This document shows, piece by piece, positions 32,499 through 38,057 of a DNA stretch of 38,057 bases. The position numbers and the translations under genes are program-made. The notes below the pieces were generated by a model, which was not told where the DNA came from, made no database searches, and was given only the letters and a program-made list of their open reading frames with translations. Position 1 is the first letter of the stretch. The number at the start of each line of letters is the position of its first letter. Origin of the DNA: JBFHRE01 sp041746105 (lineage in GTDB: Bacteria; Actinomycetota; Acidimicrobiia; Spongiisociales; ZC4RG35); the NCBI GenBank assembly GCA_041746105.1, contig JBGTHP010000031.1, positions 1 to 38,057 on the forward strand. Reading direction: 5' to 3'.

Positions 32499-33244
32499 TC
32501 GAATTCGTGAAAATGCACGGTTTCGGCAACGACTTTGTCGTTGTGGGCGAAAACACCCCGATCGACCCTGATCTGGTTCGGGCCTTGTGCGATCGCCGGT
32601 TCGGGATCGGCGCCGATGGCGTCCTCAGGGTTTCGGCACCGGCGGGCCTGGTCACCATGGAATATTGGAACGCCGACGGTTCCGCCGCCGAGATGTGTGG
32701 CAACGGTCTGCGGTGTGTGGCGCGTTATGCCTACGACCGGAAGATGACCGATTCAAAGGAATTCCTCGTCGACACACCGGTCGGCGAGCGCAAAGTCCGC
32801 ATCGAGGATGTTTCTTCGGTTGTGGTCGAGTTGGGATCTGTCTCACGCCACGGTTCGGTTGAAGCAGGTGGTTTCCAATTGGAGAGGGTTTCTGTAGGCA
32901 ACCCGCATGCCGTGACTTTTGTCGACAACGTCGGCGAGATCGACGTGTCAGCCATCGGTCGTCGCATCGGCACCGACACCACCCTGTTTCCGGAGGGCAG
33001 CAACGTCGAGTTTGTCAGGATCATCGGGACATCCGAGATCGAAATGAGAGTGTGGGAACGCGGCGTCGGCGAAACACTCGCCTGCGGAAGCGGGATCGTG
33101 GCGGCCGCCGCCGCCCATCCGAGCGGGGCGGAGTCGGTGACGGTCCACATCCCCGGCGGCACTGCCCAAGCGGTGGTCGAGGACGATTCGTGGTTCTTGC
33201 GAGGTCCTGCCGAGTATTCGTTCTCGGGGATCTGGGAGCGTTAG
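32495..33244 (+). CDS. dapF: diaminopimelate epimerase
   Basis: Interconverts LL- and meso-diaminopimelate for peptidoglycan and lysine. The start is GTG 32495 in the GTGA overlap, giving IEFVKMHGFGNDFVVV as in the family. At 249 residues it is slightly short. The two catalytic cysteines are in NADGSAAEMCGNGLRC and GVGETLACGSGIVAA; the second motif has GSG where GTG is usual. VGNPHAV is conserved. It is the last gene of the rny-miaB-miaA-dapF run. Its TAG stop shares three bases with the TAA of the convergent lexA gene. Confidence 0.95.
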   Translation: MIEFVKMHGFGNDFVVVGENTPIDPDLVRALCDRRFGIGADGVLRVSAPAGLVTMEYWNADGSAAEMCGNGLRCVARYAYDRKMTDSKEFLVDTPVGERKVRIEDVSSVVVELGSVSRHGSVEAGGFQLERVSVGNPHAVTFVDNVGEIDVSAIGRRIGTDTTLFPEGSNVEFVRIIGTSEIEMRVWERGVGETLACGSGIVAAAAAHPSGAESVTVHIPGGTAQAVVEDDSWFLRGPAEYSFSGIWER

Positions 33245-33891
33245 CGGAGGCGGCGCAGCACCGACACCACTTTGCCGAGGATGCGAACGCCTTCTGAGAA
33301 GACCATGGGATCGTAGGCAGGGTTTTCTGAATGAAGGATCACGGTTGATCCTCTCTTTTCGAATCTCTTGACAGTTGCCTCTTCCTCGTCGACGAGGGCG
33401 GCGACGATGTCACCGTTGTGGGCGTCAGGCTGGCTTCTGATCACCACGTGGTCGCCATCGAGGATGCCGGCGTTGATCATCGAATCACCTTTGACGGTGA
33501 GCATGAACACCGGACCAGGACCCACAAGGTCTTCTGGAAGGGTCATGACGTCGTCGAGGTCTTCTGTCGCGAGGATAGGGCGGCCTGCGGCGATTCGGCC
33601 CAACACCGGGACCTGGCGCAGATTCAGCGACTCGATGGTTGGGGCGGAGGGGGCAGAGTCCATGATCTCGATCGCCCGTGGTTTGGTGGCGTCCTTGCGG
33701 ATATAGCCGGCCTTGACCAGCGCCCCGAGATGGCTGTGGATGGTCGAAGGGGAGGAGAGCCCGACGGCTTCGCCGATCTCGCGTACCGTTGGCGGGTATC
33801 CCCGGGTGGCGACGGTTTCACGGATGTGATCGAGGACCTGTTGCTGGCGGGCCGTCAACTCGACCCCGCCGGAAGAGTTCTGGTTTGGCAT
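33241..33891 (-). CDS. lexA: SOS repressor LexA
   Basis: Repressor of DNA-damage genes that cleaves itself when RecA filaments form. The 216-residue protein has an N-terminal winged HTH (ELTARQQQVLDHIRETV; PTVREIGEAVGLSSPSTIHS at 34-53), a linker, the cleavage site Ala102-Gly103 (GRIAAGRP) and the serine-lysine dyad Ser137 (VKGDSMI) and Lys175 (ATVKRF). Upstream, on its own strand, TTGAAG (34068-34063), 17 bases and TAGTAT (34045-34040) form a promoter whose spacer is a perfect LexA box, so it is autoregulated. Predicted leader about 140 bases. Divergent from the LysM gene. Confidence 0.98.
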   Translation of the reverse strand: MPNQNSSGGVELTARQQQVLDHIRETVATRGYPPTVREIGEAVGLSSPSTIHSHLGALVKAGYIRKDATKPRAIEIMDSAPSAPTIESLNLRQVPVLGRIAAGRPILATEDLDDVMTLPEDLVGPGPVFMLTVKGDSMINAGILDGDHVVIRSQPDAHNGDIVAALVDEEEATVKRFEKRGSTVILHSENPAYDPMVFSEGVRILGKVVSVLRRLR

Positions 33892-33999
33892 GTGGCTGGC
33901 TCCCGTTCTCTCCGTTTCGGAGAAGATTCCGTCGGTTGTGGTCGGCTGTTTCTGTCTGGCGCTTCTGAGCGGATGCTAGGTATTTCGACTTCGCGATCC

Positions 34000-34068
34000 A
34001 AACACCTGTTCGACTTGACAACCGAACGTCTGTTCGACCATACTAGCGAACATATGTTCGTTCTTCAA
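34000..34068. promoter_or_regulatory. divergent lexA/LysM SOS promoter with three LexA boxes
   Basis: Three boxes spaced exactly 24 bases start to start: AAACACCTGTTC (34000-34011, one arm imperfect), GAACGTCTGTTC (34024-34035) and GAACATATGTTC (34048-34059, within the perfect palindrome CGAACATATGTTCG). Plus strand: TTGACA (34015-34020), 18 bases, CATACT (34039-34044), with box 2 in the spacer. Minus strand: TTGAAG, 17 bases, TAGTAT, with box 3 in the spacer. The two -10 elements overlap in CATACTA (34039-34045). Confidence 0.88.
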
Positions 34069-34221
34069 GCATCCGCCACCGGTTCATCCGGGCTGGAACC
34101 CCAGAGGTCGCGGCCCCAGAATCGGCAGTCCCAGATCCGGCAGTCCCGGAATCTGTCACACCCCTCCGATACGTTGCGAGACGTAGGGAGATCCCCGCAG
34201 TATTCGAGAGGAGGAAAGGTC

Positions 34222-34500
34222 ATGTCGCCAAACGCCCGCCGTCTGTCTGTCAGGCTGCTCTTCCTCCCTGTGGCGCTGGTGGCCGCCTTCCTCCTCTCGA
34301 GTACCCGGGTTGGAGCCGAGGAACCGCTGATGACAACCACCTATGTCGTCACCAGCGGCGACACGTTGTGGGAGATCGCCGAAACAATCACTCCGGCCGA
34401 AGACAGCGTCCGCGCCACGCTCGCCGAAATCCGTGATATCAACGGGTTGGTGGACACCACACTGCGGCCGGGACAAAAGCTCCAAATTCCAACACCCTGA
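34222..34500 (+). CDS. LysM-domain SOS protein (YneA/DivS/ChiZ-like division inhibitor)
   Basis: 92 residues from ATG 34222, chosen because AGGAGG (34209-34214) precedes it; the much longer open frame upstream runs antisense through lexA and is not credible. There is a basic N-terminus and one membrane segment (about residues 11-28, LLFLPVALVAAFLLSS), then a LysM domain: YVVTSGDTLWEIAETITPAE to INGLVDTTLRPGQKLQIP. Position between divergent lexA and nrdR, plus a LexA-box promoter, matches Rv2719c (ChiZ) of mycobacteria, DivS of Corynebacterium and YneA of Bacillus, which stop cell division during DNA damage. Function is inferred from context and architecture. Confidence 0.88.
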   Translation: MSPNARRLSVRLLFLPVALVAAFLLSSTRVGAEEPLMTTTYVVTSGDTLWEIAETITPAEDSVRATLAEIRDINGLVDTTLRPGQKLQIPTP

Positions 34501-34538
34501 CGACGAAGGGCCCGCCAATGGGTACGCTTGCTCCCGCA

Positions 34539-34997
34539 ATGCAATGCCCCGCCTGCCAGGGCCCAGAAACCAGGGTGATCGACAGTCGCCCCGCCGATGG
34601 AGATCGTTCCATCCGGCGTCGGCGCGCCTGCGGGCAGTGCGACCACCGTTTCACCACCTACGAGCGCAGCGTCCCGTTGTTGTTGGTGAAAAAGCGCAGT
34701 GGTCGGGTTGAGCCGTTCTCGTCCGAGAAGCTCAGAGCGGGTTTGGTGGCGGCTCTGGCCGACCTGCCTGTCGCTCCCGACGCGATCGATGATCTTGTCG
34801 AAGAGATCGAAGGCGAGGCGATCTCCGCTGGCGACACGATCAGTTCAGAACAGATCGGCAGGCTCGTCCTGGAGGGTCTTCGCCGCTTGCACGAAGTCGC
34901 TTACCTGCGTTTTGCCTCCGTCTATAAGGATTTCAAGGTGGGCAGTGATTTCGAAAGAGAGTTGGCGTCCCTCGAGGCAGAACTCGGCGCCGACTGA
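34539..34997 (+). CDS. nrdR: transcriptional repressor NrdR
   Basis: ATP/dATP-sensing repressor of ribonucleotide reductase genes. Start ATG 34539 gives MQCPACQGPETRVIDSRPAD, the standard NrdR N-terminus; ATG 34518 in frame would add seven residues. TACGCT at 34523-34528 ends 10 bases before the chosen start (leaderless type). 152 residues: zinc ribbon (CPAC and CGQC), then an ATP-cone domain (VKKRSGRVEPFSSEKLRAGL; ISSEQIGRLVLEGLRRLHEVAYLRFASVYKDF). The lexA/LysM/nrdR order is the actinobacterial one. Its targets, the nrd genes, are not in the window. Confidence 0.96.
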   Translation: MQCPACQGPETRVIDSRPADGDRSIRRRRACGQCDHRFTTYERSVPLLLVKKRSGRVEPFSSEKLRAGLVAALADLPVAPDAIDDLVEEIEGEAISAGDTISSEQIGRLVLEGLRRLHEVAYLRFASVYKDFKVGSDFERELASLEAELGAD

Positions 34998-35017
34998 CAA
35001 TCGCTCCGCCGCCCGGT

Positions 35018-36115
35018 TCAGGGTGCGAGCGTCTCCAACTGGCCCAAACCGGCGGCTGCGGTCAGAACGACGGTGTCTTCGATCGCAGTGCGGACGGTTT
35101 CGATCTCGTTCTCCAACGAGGCCAGGGCCGCAGATGGATCGTTTCCTTCTCGCAACGAATCGAAGTAGCCCGCTTTCCACTCGTCGAGTCCGGCGACCAG
35201 CGCCGAGATTCGTTCCAGGGCATGCACGGTGTCGGGATGGCTCGGGATCAGGGCGAGGGTGTCGGCGAGGGCGGCCTGCCAGACAGCCAACTCGCCGGCG
35301 AGTTCGGCTGCCTCTTCCGGGGTGGCGGTTTTGGGGAGAGTGGGCGGCGCCAGGATCGGGATGGTGATCGACTCGAGCATGTTGGCCTGCTCCATCCGTT
35401 CGACGACGGTGAGCACGGTCTCGGCTTGGGCGAGGAGGGCGGCACGTTCGGATGGTTCGGTCACGGTGCTGGTCGCACTGAACAGTGATCGTCCGGCAGC
35501 GCCGGCGTCGGAGATCCGAGCGGAGAGGGCCACCGGGTCGACCTCGATCCCACGGCTCAGAGATTCGAGGAGCGGGGCGAGTTCGGCCCTGGCCTCGGTG
35601 AGTTGGGTTTGGGCGGGTCCGAGCGCCGGAACCGAGGTGGATGCGTCGGTCAGTCTCCACACCGCCAACCCGCCCAAAACCAGGCCGGCTGTCACCAGCA
35701 AAGCACCGGCAAACCGCCGTATCGGATGACGGTCGATGTCGGGTTCGGTGTCGTCGATCGAATGAAACTCCCATGGTTCGGCCTCGTTGTTCGCCGTATT
35801 CCAGAGGGCTTCGATCAGCGGACCGGTGCGAGACAGCGATTCGGTCGGACGCTCCAGCAGGTCCAGTGCAGGTGGAGCCGGTGCCAGCACCGGTGCGATG
35901 TAACGGGTGGGAGGGTCGATCGTCACGTCGATCACAGTTTGTCGGGCGGCAGGGCGGCGATGGGGGACGCTGGCACTGCTGCGTTGAGGACGAGAGGACG
36001 CGTGACGGCCAGAACGCGTCGAAACCGTCGATACGTCGACCCGATGGTCCAAGAGGCAGAGCCCGGCTCGAACCGTGACCTCGGCCTGGCATTCGTTACA
36101 GTAGGCGTGCGCCAC
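35018..36115 (-). CDS. zinc-ribbon single-pass membrane protein, function unknown
   Basis: I choose GTG 36115 (365 residues): it starts directly before the zinc-ribbon AHAYCNECQAEVTVRAGLC (Cys6, Cys9, Cys20, His24), has GGGAG about 9 bases upstream and leaves room for the divergent dut gene, whereas the open frame to 36190 overlaps dut. After a Ser/Arg/Pro-rich linker there is one membrane helix (about 135-153, FAGALLVTAGLVLGGLAVW). The outer part (about 160-365) is Ala/Glu/Leu-rich helix with a Pro-rich break (IPILAPPTLPK). No enzyme motif is visible. Function unknown; the architecture suggests a regulator or anchor with a cytoplasmic zinc finger and an extracytoplasmic helical domain. Confidence 0.75.
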   Translation of the reverse strand: MAHAYCNECQAEVTVRAGLCLLDHRVDVSTVSTRSGRHASSRPQRSSASVPHRRPAARQTVIDVTIDPPTRYIAPVLAPAPPALDLLERPTESLSRTGPLIEALWNTANNEAEPWEFHSIDDTEPDIDRHPIRRFAGALLVTAGLVLGGLAVWRLTDASTSVPALGPAQTQLTEARAELAPLLESLSRGIEVDPVALSARISDAGAAGRSLFSATSTVTEPSERAALLAQAETVLTVVERMEQANMLESITIPILAPPTLPKTATPEEAAELAGELAVWQAALADTLALIPSHPDTVHALERISALVAGLDEWKAGYFDSLREGNDPSAALASLENEIETVRTAIEDTVVLTAAAGLGQLETLAP

Positions 36116-36163
36116 GCTCGTCAACTCCCGTGGTGAAGTCTCCGCCCGACCGCCCCACGTTGT

Positions 36164-36601
36164 ATGACCACGCCACAGATTAGCTTCCAACGCCTCGATT
36201 CTGAACTACCTATTCCCCGGCGTGCCCACAGCGGCGACGCCGGGTTCGATCTTCATGCCCGCCACGACGTGACACTGTCCCCGGGAATGAGGAGCGCGGT
36301 GCCGACCGGCCTCGCCATCGCCCTTCCGGTGGGGTACGCCGCCCTGGTTCTGCCTCGCAGTGGATTGGCCGCCCGGTTCGGAGTCGGGGTGATCAACGGG
36401 CCCGGTTTGATCGATTCGGGGTATCGGGGTGAGATCGCAGTGTTGTTGATCAACCACGGGTCGGAGCCTGTCACGTTTGTGCGAGGCGAGCGGATCGCCC
36501 AGTTGATGATTGTGGAGGTACCCGAGACAGAGTGGATCGAAGTCGATACTCTGCCGTCCAGCGAGAGGGGAGCGGGGGGTTTCGGATCCACCGGGGTATG
36601 A
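36164..36601 (+). CDS. dut: deoxyuridine 5'-triphosphate nucleotidohydrolase (dUTPase)
   Basis: Hydrolyses dUTP to dUMP, protecting DNA from uracil and feeding dTMP synthesis. At 145 residues it is the trimeric type. Motif I is AHSGDAGFDLHA, motif II/III LPRSGLAARFGVGVINGPGLIDSGYRGEI, motif IV RGERIAQLMI and the C-terminal motif V RGAGGFGSTG, all intact. Start ATG 36164. The DNA-integrity genes lexA, nrdR and dut are within 3 kb. It is followed directly by the tRNA cluster promoter. Confidence 0.97.
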   Translation: MTTPQISFQRLDSELPIPRRAHSGDAGFDLHARHDVTLSPGMRSAVPTGLAIALPVGYAALVLPRSGLAARFGVGVINGPGLIDSGYRGEIAVLLINHGSEPVTFVRGERIAQLMIVEVPETEWIEVDTLPSSERGAGGFGSTGV

Positions 36602-36604
36602 CTT

Positions 36605-36632
36605 TTGGTGGCGGCGTCGGGAAGGGTATGAT
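36605..36632 (+). promoter_or_regulatory. promoter of the tRNA cluster
   Basis: TTGGTG (36605-36610), a 16-base spacer and TATGAT (36627-36632); the -10 ends 10 bases before tRNA-Gly. Confidence 0.6.
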
Positions 36633-36642
36633 GCCGCTCCCT

Positions 36643-36718
36643 GCGGAAGTAGCTCAGTTGGTAGAGCGCAACCTTGCCAAGGTTGAGGTCGCGGGTTCGA
36701 GCCCCGTCTTCCGCTCCA
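36643..36718 (+). tRNA. tRNA-Gly (anticodon GCC)
   Basis: Acceptor GCGGAAG pairs with CTTCCGC; the T-loop GGTTCGAGCC is canonical and the anticodon GCC is at 36676-36678. CCA is encoded (36716-36718). Length 76 with CCA. Confidence 0.97.
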
Positions 36719-36794
36719 GGCCGGTGTCAGCCGGTCTCAGCGCCGTCTTGAGTCGATTCGGGTACGTCCCGGCTCTACCCTCGGCGGGTCTGAC

Positions 36795-36868
36795 GGCGAC
36801 GTGGCCGAGTGGTTAGGCGCGGGTCTGCAAAACCCGTCACCCCGGTTCAATTCCGGGCGTCGCCTCCA
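36795..36868 (+). tRNA. tRNA-Cys (anticodon GCA)
   Basis: Acceptor GGCGACG pairs with CGTCGCC; the anticodon loop is TCTGCAAAA and the T-loop GGTTCAATTCC. CCA is encoded (36866-36868). Confidence 0.96.
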
Positions 36869-36894
36869 GCGCCGGACGGCCGGCGGACAACAGA

Positions 36895-36967
36895 GGGCTC
36901 TTAGCTCAGATGGGAGAGCGCTTCCCTGACACGGAAGAGGTCAGAGGTTCAATTCCTCTAGGGCCCA
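36895..36967 (+). tRNA. tRNA-Val (anticodon GAC)
   Basis: Acceptor GGGCTCT pairs with AGGGCCC with one G-U pair; anticodon GAC is at 36928-36930, T-loop GGTTCAATTCC. The 3' CCA is not encoded: the sequence continues ACAAAAG, unlike the other two tRNAs of the cluster. Confidence 0.95.
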
Positions 36968-36970
36968 CAA

Positions 36971-37005
36971 AAGAAAACCCCCGCCTGTCGGGGGTTTTCT
37001 TGTTT
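36971..37005 (+). terminator. intrinsic terminator of the tRNA cluster
   Basis: A perfect 13-bp stem AAGAAAACCCCCG / CGGGGGTTTTCTT (36971-36983 and 36989-37001) with a 5-base loop, followed by GTTTT. It begins three bases after tRNA-Val. Confidence 0.93.
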
Positions 37006-37367
37006 TAGGAGGCGGTGGTGGAACCCGCCTTGGGGCGTCAACCCCACGCCAGCCCCACAGCCGAAGAGCCGTAGGCTTCGTCCAGCGGGTCATCTCCAAA
37101 AACCAAAGGTCAAAGGCGACAGTATTTCTCTTGGGTTGAGCGGTGACGGAACGTGGCGGCTGATTGAAGCTCGGGTTCCCGAAATCGCCTTGCGGGAGTT
37201 CGGAGTCGAGATGGCGAAGGATCGTCTGTCTGGTCGAGTCTGACAGCGTCGAGGACGCCAACACCGTTCACCCGGGGAGCTCACGGCCTGGTAGCATGTG
37301 ATCTACATAGTCAGCGAACACATTTGACGCTCCAAGTCTGAGCGAATTTCAACAGGTTGGGGTTAGA
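37006..37367. other. 362-base spacer with no recognised gene
   Basis: Between the tRNA terminator and the azoreductase. The only long frame (minus strand) runs into the tRNA and is Pro/Arg-rich, not credible. A small hairpin TGGGG-N6-CCCCA lies at 37031-37046. TACATAGT near 37302 could be a -10 for the next gene. No tRNA-Val 3' end copy, as an integrated element would leave, was found here. Confidence 0.5.
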
Positions 37368-38057
37368 ATGCGCCTTCTTCACATCGTTGCCACGCCACGA
37401 GGGCTCGCGTCGAACACCGCCCGTGTTTCCAGCGTCTTCTTGGAAGCACTCCAGGACAAGCGTGACGACGTGACGGTTGAAACCCTGGACTTGTTCAGCG
37501 CGGACCTTCCCGCGGTAGCTGGCACGAATATTGAGTCGAAATATAAGCTCATGACCGGGCAGGCCTTGGATGAGGCCGCGTCGAGGTCATGGCGCCAGAT
37601 CGAGTCCACCATCGAGAAGTTCTTGGGCGCAGACATCTACCTATTGACGACTCCAATGTGGAACTTCGGGATTCCGTACGCGCTCAAGTACTACATCGAC
37701 GCCATCGTGCAACCGGGCTACTTATTCGAGTACGACGAAAATGGAGCCCCCGTAGGACTCGTCCAAGGAAGGAAGATGGTCTGTGTCACGTCGCGCGGCG
37801 GTGACTACTCCAGTGGGCCGCTTCAGGCCTACGACTTCGTCGAGAACTACTTGCGCACCATCTTCGGGTTCGTCGGGATCACAGATATGAGCTTCTTCAA
37901 TGTCCAACCTATGGACATCTCTGTGGAGACGCGCGCTGCCGCTCACAAGAGTGCGATCAGCGAGGTCAGGGATTATGTGGCGAAGACCGACTGGGGATCC
38001 GCCGCAGCCGCACCAACCAACCTGGGCATTGAAGGATTAAAGCCCGCCCCGTTGCCT
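37368..38057 (+). CDS. azoR: FMN-dependent NAD(P)H azoreductase-like flavoprotein, 3'-truncated
   Basis: Flavodoxin-fold oxidoreductase reducing azo/quinone compounds, cut by the window end: 230 codons without a stop. MRLLHIVATPRGLASNTARVSSVFLEAL opens the protein with the flavin phosphate loop. TTPMWNFGIPYALKYYIDAIVQPGYLFEY and VTSRGGDYSSGP (near residue 140) are AzoR signatures, followed by FGFVGITDMSFF. Family length is about 200-215 residues, so the stop should lie close beyond the window or the protein carries a longer tail (SAAAAPTNLGIEGLKP). The ribosome binding site is weak. Codon choice includes more A/T-ending codons (TTA, CTA, ATA, AAT) than the upstream genes by eye. Confidence 0.85.
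   Translation, partial: MRLLHIVATPRGLASNTARVSSVFLEALQDKRDDVTVETLDLFSADLPAVAGTNIESKYKLMTGQALDEAASRSWRQIESTIEKFLGADIYLLTTPMWNFGIPYALKYYIDAIVQPGYLFEYDENGAPVGLVQGRKMVCVTSRGGDYSSGPLQAYDFVENYLRTIFGFVGITDMSFFNVQPMDISVETRAAAHKSAISEVRDYVAKTDWGSAAAAPTNLGIEGLKPAPLP

Noticed and set aside
33418..34221. Upstream extension of the LysM frame
   Set aside because: It runs antisense through lexA and across its promoter; the ATG at 34222 has a strong ribosome binding site and begins a signal-like membrane segment.
36941..37264. Minus-strand 107-residue frame after the tRNAs
   Set aside because: It runs through the terminator into tRNA-Val and is Pro/Arg/Trp-rich with no domain.
37309..37322. SOS-like box upstream of the azoreductase (GCGAACACATTTGA)
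   Set aside because: Only the GAAC half-site is present; the other arm does not match GTTC at the required spacing.

Overview
The window is high-GC chromosomal DNA, most likely from an uncultured Actinomycetota close to Acidimicrobiia. The support is indirect: the order ftsK ... rimO-cinA-thpR-recA ... rny-miaB-miaA-dapF-lexA/LysM-nrdR-dut is actinobacterial; the SOS boxes are of the GAAC-N4-GTTC type; a RamB/ScfR-like regulator faces the glyoxylate-shunt genes; an F420-type luciferase-like oxidoreductase is present. Many genes start with GTG, overlap the previous gene by four bases, or appear leaderless. No phage, insertion sequence or CRISPR array was seen.

Layout. (1) 1-1646: C-terminal motor and gamma domain of FtsK, cut at the window edge. 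(2) 1684-5104: E1alpha, E1beta and E2 of a pyruvate/branched-chain 2-oxoacid dehydrogenase. (3) 5216-13801: a pyrimidine (or hydantoin-like) uptake and reductive degradation module: two ABC permeases, an ATPase and a lipoprotein binding protein, then an N-carbamoyl-beta-amino acid amidase, a dihydropyrimidinase, a methylmalonate/malonate-semialdehyde dehydrogenase and an LLM-family oxidoreductase. (4) 13864-19655: a small conserved protein and a RamB/ScfR-like regulator (minus strand), facing malate synthase, isocitrate lyase and a protein that resembles archaeal type II GAPDH. This looks like a C2-growth/gluconeogenesis unit. (5) 19656-20262: a G-rich mosaic of direct and inverted repeats without a credible gene. 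(6) 20263-23935: a small helical protein, a metallo-beta-lactamase lipoprotein, a PHP phosphoesterase, a squalene-cyclase-like protein and a GNAT acetyltransferase. (7) 24007-33244: rimO, cinA, thpR, recA, a structured 380-base leader, rny, miaB, miaA, dapF. (8) 33241-36601: lexA facing a LysM division-inhibitor-like gene across a triple SOS box, then nrdR, a zinc-ribbon membrane protein and dut. (9) 36643-37005: tRNA-Gly, tRNA-Cys, tRNA-Val and a strong terminator. (10) 37368 to the end: an azoreductase cut by the window edge.

How it fits together. The housekeeping genes form the actinobacterial DNA-repair and tRNA-modification neighbourhood, but about 22 kb of catabolic modules sit between ftsK and rimO. 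recX and pgsA, often found in this neighbourhood, are not in their usual places. The catabolic block supplies acyl-CoA from 2-oxoacids, from pyrimidine carbon (malonate or methylmalonate semialdehyde) and through the glyoxylate shunt. The observations I rate highest are the divergent lexA/LysM promoters that share a -10 region and each carry a LexA box in the spacer, the type II GAPDH-like gene in the glyoxylate operon, the LLM oxidoreductase closing a pyrimidine operon that lacks a visible first enzyme, the repeat mosaic, and the structured rny leader.
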